Below, in pieces: positions 50,601-62,989 of a DNA stretch of 64,000 bases. The DNA is from Carposina sasakii. Lineage: Eukaryota > Arthropoda > Insecta > Lepidoptera > Carposinidae. Where the stretch lies: contig CP053172.1 of assembly GCA_014607495.2 (NCBI GenBank), forward strand, positions 2,556,888 to 2,620,887, given 5' to 3'. The notes below the pieces were generated by a model, which was not told the DNA's origin, did not search any database, and saw only the letters and a program-made list of their open reading frames with translations. Position 1 is the stretch's first letter. Each line of letters opens with the position of its first letter. Made by a program: the position numbers and the translations under genes.

Positions 50601-53133
50601 GGGGAGATGTAGGCAATCAGAGTCAGTGGGCAATGGTGGTCACCTCAAAATAACAAAAACCAAACGCAATCAACTGGTACCGACATGACTATGCGCTAGT
50701 TTCACGTCATTCTCGTGCGCCTTCCCTCGCTCACACAGTTAGCGCGACGCGCTCAAGAGCAACGGGAGTGTGAAGATTTCCCGCCATTTTGATGTAATTT
50801 TACGAGTTGATAAAACCAAAGGTAAGTCTTGAATTACTATATATATATATTTCTGTGCTTGTGATATGTAGTAACCGTAACATGTTTAATCGATAATTGA
50901 AACTCAGATTGATAATATATTGTCAACTTTTTCGTTAGGATTAATTTTTTCTCATTTACGCCCATGCAGGCAATTGGAGTCACAACATTGTTGTGACTCC
51001 AATTGCCTGCATTGGTGACTCTAATTGCCCACATTACCTAACCTCGATGAAACAGTTTATTTTTTGTTTGTAGATGCCGAAAGTTCGTCCCAGGAAGACA
51101 AACAAAGCTAGTTGGTCTATGGACCAACTAGAAAAAGCTATAAAGTTCATGGACGAACAGAACTATTCAATGCGAAAAGCCGCAAATGTCATGAATATTC
51201 CGTTTTCTAGCCTTCAAAAGAGATACACAAAAAAAACAACGAAAGAACCTCGTCTCGGCCGTAATACAGTCTTCGCGCCCGAGATGGAAAAAGAATTAGC
51301 AGACATAATCAAGAAAATGGCCAATATCTTCTACGGTTGCACCCCAAACCAAATAAAAAGAGCGGCATTCGAACACCTCATCAAAATTGGCTGGACGAGT
51401 TTGGTTTGAAGGATTTATTGGCAGGAATAATATTTCAGTACGGAAGCCTGAAGCCACTAGCATCAACAGGGCTACAGCTTTTAATAAAACTGAAGTTCAT
51501 CAATTCTACAAGCTGCTAGAAGAACTAATGGAAAAACACAAATTTCTGCCAAAAAACATTTTTAACTGCGACGAAACCGGTATTTCTACCGTCCAAGACC
51601 CTGGAAAAGTATGTGCTGCTAAGGGGCAGAAAAGGATAGGATCTATAACAAGCTGGGAAAGGGGAAAGAATATCACTTTGCTCTGAGCCATGAGTGCTGC
51701 CGGTGGATACATTCCTCCAATGTTCATCTTTCCCAAAAAGAGGATGACCCCGACCTTAGAAAAGGACGGCCCAACAGGAGCTATTTATAAATGCTCAGAC
51801 AATGGCTGGATTAATGAGGAGCTTTTTCTTGAATGGCTCAAGCATTTTACCCAGCATGCCAAACCTTCTGCTAAAGAACCGGTACTATTGATATTAGACA
51901 ATCATGCAAGCCACATTTCACTGGCCATTCATGAGCATTGCAAAAAAATCATATCCATATGCTGTCTCTACCACCTCATACGTCTCACCGTATGCAGCCT
52001 TTGGATGTGTCTTTTTTTGGACCATTCAAAGGTTGATACAGAAGAGAATGTGACTTTTTCATGAAGAGCCAGCTTTCAGAAAAAATAACACCTTATGATG
52101 TAGCTTCCTTGGTTAAAAAAGCATTCTCAAGTGTTGCTTCCATGAGCAAGGGCGAAGCGGGATTTAGAGCAACGGGCATATTTCCCATAAACCCTAATGT
52201 CTTTTCAGATGAAGACTTTTTGGCAGCTGAAGTCCTTCAATCAGAGCCCATCGTAGTACAAGATTTGGCCGACTCTATTTCAGAATCGCCTGCTGCTAGA
52301 GCTGTTGAGTCTATTTCTACTGTTGAGCTAGAACAAGATAATCCTATTCCAAGTACATCTACAGCGTATTCCACAATTTCTGAACCAGCGACTGCATCTT
52401 CGTCTCAATTCGAACATGCAATGCCATCAACATCTGGGAACCTGCTAAGTATCCAAAATTTCATCCAGATGCCTGAAAAAGCTCCTAATCTTAAGAAAAG
52501 ACAAGGAAGAAAAAAACAGCACGCAACAATTTTGACTTCCACGCCGATCAAAGACGCTCTGGTTGAGAAAGAGAACAAAAAGAAGTCTAAAGCTGAGAAA
52601 AGTAAGGGAAAAGAAGTGGTAAAGAAAAGCAAGCCACAGAAGGATAGAGTTAAGAAGGTTTAGAAGAAAATTCTGCAGGAATCGAATGATTCTTCGACGT
52701 CAGACGTGAACATGGATGAGTTATGTCAGGATGGTGAAGACGACGATGCAGAAGGCAGTAACATGTGTCTTGTATGTGGAGAATTTGGTCGAGACTACGA
52801 AGTATGGTATCGATGCACGTCTTGTGGGCTTTGGGCTCACGCCGACTGTACTGGGTGGGACTCGGCTAGCAATTATGTATGCGACATGTGTTGATCACCA
52901 TTGTCCATATGCTGATCACCACTGCCAACCGATGTTGACAATGGTGATCAAAGCAATTTTTTTTTCAAATCTCTATTGTTCCTAAATGAATAAGCCAAAG
53001 TGATTAAAGCTGATCTCAGTTGAAAGTTAAATAAGTAAAGTTTATTATAAGAGTTTAACAATAAATAGGTGGTTAATAGATTTCATTTTATTTAAATTCT
53101 TGCTTAAGTGATCCCCATTACCTACATGTCCCC
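50601..53133 (+). mobile_element. Pogo-type transposon, second copy (dead)
   Basis: Ends GGGGAGATGTAGGCAAT and ATTACCTACATGTCCCC are inverted copies; TA lies on both sides (50599-50600 and 53134-53135). It is 2533 bp, of the same design as 44275-46869 but clearly diverged, with terminal GGCAAT-G-AGTCA motifs and a 49-bp palindrome before the gene. Confidence 0.85.
51074..52894 (+). pseudogene. Pogo-family transposase with PHD finger, broken copy
   Basis: Starts MPKVRPRKTNKASWS just after a TTGTTTGTAG acceptor, with a matching donor at 50822. Same domains as the 44746 gene: helix-turn-helix (MRKAANVMNIPFSSLQKR), [16 protein letters not shown], and an LDVSFFG-like segment now in another frame. 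The basic tail and acidic stretch follow, then a complete PHD finger (CLVC, YRCTSC, WAHADC, YVCDMC). Breaks: a deletion and frameshift near 51385, TGA at about 51686 in place of Cys, frameshifts near 51945 and 52035-52065, and TAG at 52661-52663. The intact last CxxC shows what the other copy lost. Divergence from that copy is substantial, so two separate insertions of one family are likely, not a segmental duplication. Confidence 0.8.
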
Positions 53134-53135
53134 TA

Positions 53136-54583
53136 AGCCTAATATACCCTACATTTAATTCCTTGATGTTTATCGTAAATGTATAACTGGCTATACATAT
53201 CTGTCTGAAGGTTGTTTCTTGAGGATACAGATATGTATAATATAATATACTATCAATATTTCGCGAAATATAAATCTAACATTTTTTTTTCTACACATAA
53301 TGACAATAACTTATAGAATTATTAACAAAAAACCTTTAAAAATTTTTTTTTGCCAAATTAAGGGTTAAGACCCCTTTTGATGTGTTGACTAGTTACAACT
53401 TAGAACTTCTTCGATGAATACAATTGTTATTAGTTATAGTAATTATATTTAACTTTCTTATTTATAAAATATAAGACGAAGCTTGGTTAAATCCCATTCT
53501 TATTATGTTTCAGTCTCTGCATTTGCATGACATTAGAAATACACCCGGAACCAGCGCTGTTGCCACCTCGCAACATTGGGTAACTAATACACAAGTAGGT
53601 ACAATGTTTTTTCAGTAATTCATATTTTCTACTGAAAATAATTACAAAGGTTCGCTTAACATAGCCTTTACGTTACATTCTATATACCATTTCATTTTGT
53701 GTTTACTAACAACTAGCATAGCAATAACTATTATAATATGTGTGTATGTAGGTAAGTACATTATCGACATAATTATGCCAATAAAACCGTTTAACTCACA
53801 ACCTCGTTTTACTTTAAAAAGAACGTGACGTGAATCGGATATGGGAGCAGATATTTCATAATTGTATTTTTTTTAAGTTTTTTGTGTAGGATTTAGAAAG
53901 TAATAATAATTAATGGAAGCATAGGTACTTATTTAGAAGTAGAATGAATCCGAAAAAACAAAATTAGGTTTTTTATTAGGCAGTTTTGTGTATTATTTAT
54001 TATAGTCAATAGTTCCTAAAGAGTTTACCACTAAAATCAATAGTACCTATTCACATAAAGTTTGCACTATAAAAAACCTAAGGAAGCTGATTTCGCAAAC
54101 ACAAAATTGAACTTTAAAGTAGTTGGATATATGTCATTCATCTGAGAGGATACATCAATATGGAAAAACGTCAAACGTCACTCATATCTAACAAGTACGA
54201 GTTAGTTAGCTAATGTTTACAAACAATGCTTCTTCGAAACTGAAATAAATATCTATCTTTAAAAAAACGGTGCATACGTTTAGTAGAAGGAAGTGGGAGA
54301 AAATCGATAATTCCGATATATATCGATAAACACAATTCGACTATCGAGAACTGTTCTAGATAAATGCGCCATTTGTAAACTCTCATACGTTAGTGTTAGT
54401 TGTAGGTATGCACGCTGTTTTTGGGCTAGGGGCATCTCCTTAGTTTCTTTCAGGGGGGGGACAGTTATTTAGAGCTGTCAAATTTTTTTCAATGTAGCAC
54501 CATCTTAACTATGGCGCGGAACTAAAATTACTGTGTTCATTTCTACATACTCTCAATAGATAGCATCACAATCGCATATTGTC
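53136..54583. other. AT-rich spacer
   Basis: No gene is seen. A short piece resembling the palindromic MITE (TTCGCTTAACATAGCC, GTTACATTC) lies near 53650-53680. CGATATATATCGATAAAC is at about 54313-54332. A run of nine G is at about 54452-54460. Confidence 0.4.
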
Positions 54584-54713
54584 CCATTTCATAGAATGGT
54601 TCCTGTGCCTGATTTTAGAACTAACATTTTTTGTATGCTGTGAAACAGAAAATGTCGTCATACACATAGTAACTAGCGCATCATCCATCGGACCTATACA
54701 ATGAAACGCAATT
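54584..54713. mobile_element. 130-bp MITE with TTTCATAGAATGGTTCC ends
   Basis: TTTCATAGAATGGTTCC at the left is mirrored by GGACCTATACAATGAAA at the right. The body has TTAGAACTAACATTTTTTGT, GAAACAGAAAATGTCGTC and AGTAACTAGCGC. Pieces are abundant at 35-38 kb and near 4315. Confidence 0.6.
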
Positions 54714-55320
54714 TCTACTCCATCCTTACCCTAATATCGCCAGGAACTTGTAAACCATTCTGAAACTGCTACTTATAGTTTATCTGTATATGGTTTCAAT
54801 AACAATAAAGTTTTCGTAACTTTTCTGACCTTAAAATCTACAATCATTATATTTTTATAATGTATTTTTTTTAAACATTCATTTTGTATTTCTTATTCAA
54901 GTAGAAATAGTATAATGAAATCGGCTAATACTGGAAACTATAAAAACGCCATATTATTTTTTTACATTACCCTAATATAGGCATATTTTTATTTTAGTAG
55001 AAACGGCTAAACCATTCCGATATTACTACTTATAGATAAACATCTGTATATCATTATAATGAAAATAAAGTTTTCATAACTTTTCTAAAATTATTTATAG
55101 ATAATTCTTTTTTATATTCATTTCTCATTTCTAATTCAAAGTTAACATAAGTATTAGTGTATTAATATATAGTTGGTGCCGTACTATTAATAGGACTTTG
55201 TCTGGAAAAATAACATATGAGGGTGAAGAAGATGTAAAAAGAAAGGCTGCAGCATACTATAATAAGTATAAGCATTATAAATACAAAAAATTGCCACTTT
55301 TAGACACATTATGTATTCTT

Positions 55321-55905
55321 TTTTAGGGTTCCGTACGTCTGAATACAAAAACGGAACCCTTATAGGATCACTCGTGTGTCTGTCCGTCCGTCGCTTACAG
55401 TCAATTATTTCCGAATCTATTAGACCGATTAAGTTGAAATTTGGTACACATATCAATTCCTGTGACCCAAACACAGTGTGACGTGAGCAGATGAAATCTG
55501 TATATGGGGGGTCATTTTTGGGGGGGGAAGGGGAAAATTTTAAAAAAAAATCTGAAAACTGCATCGTGTGGCATATCAAATGAAAGGTCTTGTTGAGAAG
55601 ATCTTAAATGTATTTTATTGTAATTTTAAAATAAATAGTTTCCAAGTTATTCAAGAAAATAGACGAAAATTGACCATTCCCCCCCCCTTATCTCCGAAAC
55701 TACTGAACCTAAAATTTTGAAAAAAATACGGAAATTAGTTTTCTCCTTATAGATTATAGGAAAACCTATAAGAAGTCCATGATATTAAAATAACATGGTA
55801 AATCACTCAATATTGTGCGTACCAACTTTTTGTCAGATTTAAAAAAACATGATAGGTAACATCGTACGGCGGCTTTTATGTCAACAGGTTGAGCAGAAGT
55901 GTGCA
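55321..55905 (+). repeat. Lepidopteran TTAGGGTTCCGTA repeat
   Basis: Starts TTTTAGGGTTCCGTACGTCT, ACGGAACCCTTATAGG, then CTGTCCGTCCGTCGC. This opening is shared by a very common repeat of Lepidoptera. A fragment is at 63205. The end near 55905 is approximate. Confidence 0.5.
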
Positions 55906-56556
55906 AACTACACACGGTAAGGTGTTAATTTCAAATACCTATCAAAATGTAAGCGGACTTGATATTATGAAATACAGGCTGGACAAACACTAACCGTGAT
56001 TTTTAGCTCGAAAAGTTGTGATCTTCTAGCCGTTATGCTTGCCAGCCAACGAAGGAGCTAGGAACTGTTACAAATGCTATAATGATACAATAATTGACAT
56101 GGCGGGATCAAAGGATTTTGCATTGTGTTATCGAATTCTTCTAATTTTGTACACTAACAAAACTTTGAAATCGAATTGCTTTTCAAAGTACTGTTGTATA
56201 CCTACAGGAAAAACTAAGCTCGATTTAACCCGAGTTAAAATTCACGTATTTCGGGTTGGACTTGAGTTAACTGAAGGGAAGAGTGAATATTTTTTTGAAT
56301 TTTTACCAATTTATTCCCTTAGCTTCGCATTAATAGATAAAAATTTGGAACAGACAAATAATATTTTTATCTGTTTCGATTCTTTTATTTTTTATATTAA
56401 TTAATAATTATTTTTTATGTATTTGGATATTTATACTAACTAAAGTAAAAAAGGAAATTATTCTTTGAAATTGAATCATTCATTTATCTATTTTTTACTT
56501 GAATCTTAATTAAAAAAAATATTTATATTCATTATCAATAAAATTATGTAATTATA
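55906..56556. other. Spacer, no confirmed gene
   Basis: A 121-codon open frame at 56039-56404 has no conserved motif and runs into AT-rich sequence, so it is not called. Confidence 0.4.
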
Positions 56557-56815
56557 TAGGGTGTAACAAAAAGGGTATGTTAAGCGAAAAGCTATATGAA
56601 CAGCCCACTGTAGAGAACCTATCCACAAAATTTGAGACCCAAAATCACATGTTTATTTTTCCGGATAGTATGGAGAATTTTTAAATGTCTCAGGAATTTT
56701 CATACAATCTTGAAAAATAAAAATGTGATTCGAGTCTTAAATTTTGTAGATAGGTTCTCTATAGTGGGCTATTTACATAGCTTTTAGCTTCACATACCCT
56801 TTTTGTTACACCCTG
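56557..56815. mobile_element. Palindromic MITE (GGGTGTAACA family)
   Basis: AGGGTGTAACAAAAAGGGTA and TACCCTTTTTGTTACACCCT bound 259 bp of nearly perfect inverted repeat. A TA follows the right end. Confidence 0.8.
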
Positions 56816-57153
56816 TATAGCAGTCTTAGTTACTAAAACAAACTTCTTATAATGAATGAATATAGTCTCAAATCGGTAGGCATGATCGGCAAACTTCGCT
56901 TCATTTCGGTTAGTTTTCGAAGTCGAGTCAAGAGAGAATTCCACTCAAGTTGGTTCGAGTTAAGCCCGACCCGAGTTAGTTACTCGAGTTGACCATCACT
57001 ATACCTACGTATTTTATATTAAGATTAATTTTTTCTTCGTTTTATTAAATAATTGCATGCTAGATTTTTGGCGAAATATGTAATAATAAGATAATGGTAC
57101 CATGTTTTAAGCAAATAAATAATTATTTCATTTAAAAATAAAAACAAAACAGA

Positions 57154-58071
57154 GGTTTCCAAACCGGCCTACACCCAGTCGGCAAACTTTTGTTGATGTT
57201 CATTTAAGACTGTCTGAATATGGCCTTCGAAGGCCGACAAATGAACGCTCCCGTATCGTGCCGGTGTCAGAAGAGGAACAAGTTCTTCGATTAATTTATG
57301 AAAATCCCGGTCTCAGTGTAAGGCGCATAGCTTTAATGCTCAATATTTCAAAATGGACTGTGTGGAGAATTTTGAAACGTGAAGGCCTGCATCCTTACCA
57401 TTTTCAACGCGTGCAAGATGTTCGAGCGAGCCACTTTTTGCTCATGGATTGGCGGTCGAATACGACGTAATCCGACGTTTTACAAATCGATTATGTGGAC
57501 AGATGAGGCGACATTTACAAGAGCTGGCATCACAAATCACAGAAACCAACATTTATGGATGCATGAAAATCCACATGCTGTACGTCCTAGTAAATTCTAG
57601 CACGAGTTCTCAGTGAATGTGTGGGCAGCGATGATTGATGACAAATTAATTGGACACAATGAATGGTCAAAGATTTTTAGTGTTTCTGGAAAACCAATTC
57701 AGGGACGTGATAGAAGAGCTACCAATCCAGTATCGAAGGCGTATGTGGCTGCAGTTGGATGGTGTACACTACGCTCGTGCTGTGAGAGAGCATTTGAATG
57801 AAAATTATTCGCCGTGGATAGGACGTGGTGGAACCGTAGCCTGGCCACCACGTTCTCCAGATTAGATTATTTTTTATGGGGATGGATGGAACAAAGAGTA
57901 TATGCTATAGTTCCAAATAGCAGAGAAGAGCTAGTGCAAAGGATAATGACAGTTGCAGATGAGATTAGAGCAGATTCACAAATGATCTCAAGGGCCACAG
58001 GACAAGTAGCAATAAGGGCCACAGCCTGTCTTCAGAGCAGAGGCGGTCATTTTGAACAATATTTTAATTAA
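57154..58071 (+). pseudogene. Mariner-family (DD41D-like) transposase, decayed
   Basis: The sequence reads PNRPTPSRQTFVDVHLRLSE, SEEEQVLRLIYENPGLSVRR, LNISKWTVWRILKREGLHPY, then IMWTDEATFTRAG (first Asp), LDGVHYARAVREHL (second Asp), WIGRGGTVAWPPRSPD, DYFLWGWMEQRVYA and a C-terminal RGGHFEQYFN with stop at 58069-58071. At least three frameshifts (near 57430, 57650-57700 and 57830), a TAG at 57598-57600 and loss of the PLD segment make it dead. It resembles the transposase at 23504 in layout but is far diverged. Clear inverted terminal repeats were not found. Confidence 0.7.
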
Positions 58072-58369
58072 GTTTTTTAAAAATAAAAATTATGACAATC
58101 CACATAATTGTGTTTATTTGATTAATATCAAATCGTTTGATGTTGAGCACTTACGTAGGGTCATATTCAATAGACCATAATTTTCAAGTTATGCAACTTA
58201 GAGAAATGATTTTGATATCATTTTGTAGATAATATCCTTGTTTATTAGAATTTTACAAAAAATACCTACGTTAATGTGCTAGTTTTTGTGGTATGGAAGA
58301 ATAACTGTAAAAAATGAGTTTTTTTTTGCTTAAAAACAGCATTAAACATTTTTTTTTACACATTTTAAA

Positions 58370-58629
58370 GTTAAAAGTTTACACGTAGATCTCTTTTAAT
58401 TAAAAGGCGATATCATTAGCTCACTAACACATTTTTTTTATGTCTGTAGTACCCTTATGTCCAGAGAAATCGATATTTTTTAAAAAGACGTCACTAAAAA
58501 AATTAAAAATCAAAATGGCCGCTATTCCAAACAGAGGAGGGGTTGACCACCCTTATGGGTGTTTTTGCCGATAATATTAGGTATATTTTACGCCCCTAAA
58601 TTATCGCTAGTCCATTACCAAACACACTG
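58370..58629 (-). mobile_element. Diverged copy of the foldback element, one end
   Basis: ATGGCCGCTATTCCAAACAG, GAGGGGTTGACCACCC, TAAATTATCGCTAGTCC and the end CACACTG before TA parallel 46905-47016. The other end is not recognisable. Confidence 0.5.
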
Positions 58630-60025
58630 TATAATATAGATGAGACTGGAATCTCTACAGTCCCAAATAAGGCTCCAAAGGTGATATCTACTAAAAGGAG
58701 GCGTTGCGTCAACAAGATTTCTAGTGCTGAACGAGGCATAAATGTGACGCTTGTCAATGCGGTCAATGCTGCAGGTAATTTTATTCCACCAGCCTTTATA
58801 TTTCCGCGCAAACGTATGAAGGCCGAGCTTTTAGACGGAGCTCCAGCTTCCTCTATAGGAATGGTGTCAGATTCCAGTTATATCAACCGATCTTTGTTTG
58901 TTAACTGGCTATATCATTTCAAGGACCATGCAAAGCCTAGTAAAGACAATCCAGTATTACTAATACTTGATAATCGTACGTCACATTGCACCTTAGACGC
59001 AGTCTATTTCTTACGAGATAACCATATTCATGCCCTGACAATCCCTCCTCACAGTAGTCACAAAACTCGACCGCTGCATCCATAACAGCCCTAAGATTTT
59101 TTATGCAGCAGAGTATGAAAAATGGATGCGTAACCGTCCTGGTCAAGTGATAACTGTCTATCAAATCGCTCAAATTTTGACTCCGGCTTACCTTAAAGCA
59201 GCTACTCCTGCAAATGCTATACAGAGCTTCAAGATATCCGGAATTCAACCGTTAAACCCGGACATTTTTGTAGAAGAAGATTCCTTAGCCAGTGCTGTGA
59301 CTGACAGGCCACTGACAGAATCTCATGGGTCACAGATTTCCCAATCAGCTGATGACTTACCAGGAAATATGCCTTTGACAGAATCTCGTGAAGAACAGAT
59401 TGCCCAATTGGCTGATAACGTATCACAAAATGTAACTTTGGTAGAAACCAATGAAACACAGATTTCCCAACCGACTTATGATTTTGAACAAAATTTTGAA
59501 CAAGAGAATAACGCTTCCAACACTTCTCCGCAGCCCTCGTCTTCAACAAATTATACGTCCGGTGAGCTGCTGGTTGGGACAAACAGAGCACGTACTCCTC
59601 TTGCCTGTCTTCATATTCAAAACATGGAATCGCCTCATATACCCATTGAAAATGTAGCCCCCCTGCCACGAGCTGAATTGATTTCAAGATCTAAGCTCAA
59701 AAGAGCAAGGTCAGATATTTTAAGTGGGTCTCCATACAAGCTGGCTCTCGAGGAGTATTTGTCCTCTAAGAAAGTACCAAAGGAGATACCACACAATGTT
59801 CCAAAGAAAGTTCCAAAAACCCTTCCTAAAAGGTCCAAAAAACCTATTGAAGTGCCAAAGAAAACTCCCAAAAAAAAGGTATGGATATGTCCAGCTTGTA
59901 CTGAAATCTACGTGGACCTTCCCACGGAAGACTGGATAGTATGCTCAACCTGCCCCGAATGGTGGCATGAAGCTTGTACCGCTTATGAGGGTCAAGACAA
60001 TTTTATTTGCCAACTCTGCAAATGA
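58630..60025 (+). pseudogene. Pogo-family transposase with PHD finger, N-terminally truncated
   Basis: Coding sequence begins abruptly at the TA next to the foldback end with YNIDETGISTV (first catalytic Asp). It goes on through INVTLVNAVNAAGNFIPPAF, LFVNWLYHFKDHAKPS, VLLILDNRTSHC (second Asp) and TIPPHSSHKTRPLHP, where PLD has become PLH and a stop/frameshift follows at 59083-59110. The later part (59126-60025) is open: SGIQPLNPDIF, a Ser/Gln-rich linker, repeated VPKK/LPKR basic motifs, then a PHD finger CPAC, CSTC, WWHEAC, CQLC. It is clearly a different, older subfamily from the two copies at 44-53 kb. Confidence 0.7.
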
Positions 60026-60147
60026 AAAAAGCTATTTCCGACCCGCATACTCTTATCGACATAAACGCGTACTCTTATACAACAGTACTTGTAAAAGTAC
60101 GCGTTTCCCATTTCTTACATTTTTTGTTTATTTTTTAAGGTTTAAGC

Positions 60148-60338
60148 CTCGAGCACACCGGATGCGTATGCGTGCACATATGCGTAGACGTACACGTACC
60201 TCTGAGTTTAATGTATGGAACTGTCACAGTTTGACGTCTATGCTTACGTCTACGCATACGCATCCGGTCTGCCCGCGCCTATAGAGTTCCATACATTACA
60301 ACTCAGAGGTGCACGCACACGCATCCGGTGTGCTCGAG
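60148..60338. mobile_element. MITE with GAGCACACCGGATGCG ends
   Basis: CTCGAGCACACCGGATGCGT and ACGCATCCGGTGTGCTCGAG bound 191 bp. Internal GTCTACGCATACGCATCCGG and AGTTCCATACATT, each in inverted pairs, give a nested fold. No clear target duplication beyond the CTCGAG palindrome. Confidence 0.65.
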
Positions 60339-61196
60339 ACATAATTGTGTTTTTTTTTTTGTGTTAGTTTATGAAAGATGTTTAAATTGTAGACGCAATA
60401 AATGATTAGCTGATTTCATAGATTTCATTTTAATATTTTTTACAATATTTTGGCAATACAATATATATTTCTATTTATATTTAGGGTATCTATTTGTAAA
60501 ATTCAAATTTTATTATAGATTCTGTGTACACGCATATCTACCTTTTATATTTAATTATCACTTTCCCAAATGTTTTGCTGGAACAGAAGGCAAACATTAA
60601 TTTGGCCAACGGATCTGCTAAAGAAATTACTATGTTTAATTTTGTCATAGAAAGAAATATTGGTGAAATTACATAATCAACAATGCCAGAAGCTCATCCA
60701 CCAAACTCTTCCACTAATAATGTTGCATCACTTCCTTGATTCCCAAAATTTTCAGTGCCGCCCTCGTATACTAAAACGTCTTAGATCCTCGTGTAAAATA
60801 GGTACCTATATCCCAATAAATCCAGTGAAACTGTAGTCGCTTAATTTATCATTTATTGACGACTACTCAATTCATGATAATATAGGGGAAAAGTTAAGCA
60901 GCATTCAACAAAGGCATTTAAATCAATAACTTTACAATTTCAAATGTGTTTCTAACCGGCGGCTGCGTCAGAAATAGGGTATGTTTTTCGAGTGTAGGTA
61001 CTCGTATGTATACACAAACTGTTTGAACAAATTTAAACCTACGGGTAACTTAACAAAGTTTTTAGCAAAGACAACATGTGACGTCCATTCCACTAAAGCG
61101 ATTGTCATGTGTGAAGATATAAGAATGTAGAATATTATCTTCCACAGCCAAACCGAATGGTGACATACTCGTATCATCAGTGGACTTATGAAACTA
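60339..61196. other. AT-rich spacer
   Basis: No gene or recognised element is seen. Confidence 0.4.
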
Positions 61197-61505
61197 CTAG
61201 TGGACGCCCGTGACTCCGTCCGCGTGGACTACAGATAAAACAAAATGTCGAAATTATCCGGCATAAAAACATTTTCCCGGGATAAAAAGTAGCCTATATG
61301 TTAAGTGGGACCTGTCACAATATATTCCTGAAAACTGCATCGAAATCGGTTCAGCTGTTTCTGAGATTAGCGTGCACAAACGCACAGACAAAAATTCAAA
61401 AAATCATCGTTTTGGGTTCTATTGCGTTGATAAAGGTCTCCTGTAATATTTTTTCTCACATATCTTCCATGTACAGACAGCGATCCGTTACATTTTTATT
61501 ATATG
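61197..61505 (-). mobile_element. Helitron-like repeat (GTGGACGCCCG end), best copy
   Basis: The 3' CTAG is at 61200-61197 in minus orientation, preceded on that strand by the GTCCACGCGGACGGAGTCAC hairpin region. The body matches 11337-11597 and extends to GACAGCGATCCGTTACATTT. Confidence 0.5.
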
Positions 61506-61739
61506 TATAAATTTCATATGAAAAGGATAGAAAGATGAAGACATTTCGAAAACCTGGCAACAAAGTGATCGAAGTTCGCATCAGAAAATTAGTCCAACAA
61601 GACACACTTCGTACATTCTTTAACGTGTTGCTACGATTGGTCATCAATATCAAATAATTTCAGAACTTCAGCGAAAATTATTGCTGTAAATATAATGAAA
61701 AGATACAAGCAGTCCATTTTGGAAGAACGAGACACCAAA

Positions 61740-61860
61740 TAACACTGAACAATGAATACCTACAAGGGCCAAACAACAACTAATGGCCCGGTGCGGCCGG
61801 AAGCGCTTCCCTATACACCCCCTCGCAATATGAAAGTCAATGCATGTCAATGGGGCGCAG
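61740..61860 (+). repeat. Dispersed repeat with GCGGCCGGAAGCGCTTCCC
   Basis: Shares its core with the direct repeats at 35640-35730 and 35990-36070. No coding content is seen. Confidence 0.45.
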
Positions 61861-61953
61861 CTGCCCAGGGATTTGGTATCTCTGCCCATCCCTGCACTCC
61901 CTTGTCTGACGGAACTTTGGCATTATAGAATAGAATAGGTTTTTATTTGAAGA

Positions 61954-62235
61954 CTAGCGGACCTGACAGACGTTGTCCTGTCCCACGCCTTGAACTAACG
62001 TCACCCAATTGTTTTGCCTTCCCAGAATTCAAATTTCGAACAAATTGTTTGTATGGGAATGTAGAAAAGGAATGTTTTAGACCTGTTCAGGCATTTTTTA
62101 AAAATTTTCTCTCCGTTAGAACCATCCCTGTACTTCAAGGAATACGCTAAAAAGAGAATAAGCGAAATCGGTTCAACCGTTCTCGAGATTCGCGCTTACC
62201 AACACTTTTAGCGATTCATTTTTATATTATAGATT
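61954..62235 (-). mobile_element. Helitron-like repeat, second family
   Basis: On the minus strand it ends in ACAACGTCTGTCAGGTCCGC then TAG before T. The other side has TTCGCGCTTACCAACAC and AGCGATTCATTTTTATATTA. Common in Lepidoptera. Confidence 0.45.
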
Positions 62236-62727
62236 AGACATACAGAGATACAATGAAACAAGACAAACAGGTTAGAAACATAGAAACCTTAGGTAGAAAC
62301 GAAGATAGTGAAGAAAAGCATTTAAAAAGAGCACATCCTATATGGAGCTTGTCAGATACATCCCGCATATGTTTAGTCTACGCTGTAGGTAGATGCCAAA
62401 TAGGACCCTTTTCAGCTGGATGCTGCTGAGACAGGGTAGGGGTTGCTTACCATGCAAACAGCGCAACATTGTGTAGACTTGCGATATCTTTTTGACTGGA
62501 GATTTTGTTTTTCGAGAATTGAAATGTTTGAAATCAGAAATGTTTGTTAATCGTCTACGTGCATTTCTGCAAAAAAGTGCAATCTGATAAGTCAGCTTCG
62601 GATGTCTATGGATGGAGAAAAATGATTGTGATGACGAGGAAAACGCGTACTAGTATTCGGAAACGTCACAGACTAAGTTAGAGATGCTGGAAACGTTAAT
62701 GACGAAACAACACACTGTACTTATATA
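62236..62727. other. Spacer with diverged MITE
   Basis: 62476-62718 loosely follows the MITE family of 11986 (GGAGAAAAATGATTGTGATGA, GGAAACGT-A, GCATTTCTGCAAAAA). No gene is seen. Confidence 0.35.
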
Positions 62728-62987
62728 CAGGATGTAACAAAAGGGGTATGTTAAGCGATAAGCTATATAAATAGCCAACTAAAAGGAACCTACTAACAAA
62801 ATTTCAAACTTGAAATCACATTTTTATTTTTCCAGATAGTATGAAGAATTTCAATACAACTCAAGAATGTTCATAGAATCTTGAAAAATAAACATGTGAT
62901 TTCGAGTTTCAAATTTTGCAAATAGGTTCTCTATAGTGGGCTATTTACATAGCTTTTCACTTAACATACCCTTTCTGTTACACCCTG
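62728..62987. mobile_element. Palindromic MITE (GGGTGTAACA family)
   Basis: CAGGATGTAACAAAAGGGGT and ACCCTTTCTGTTACACCCTG are inverted ends; TA is on both sides (62726-62727 and 62988-62989). Confidence 0.75.
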
Positions 62988-62989
62988 TA

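Noticed and set aside
56039..56404. 121-codon open frame
   Set aside because: No similarity to any family I know, AT-rich end, no supporting signals.
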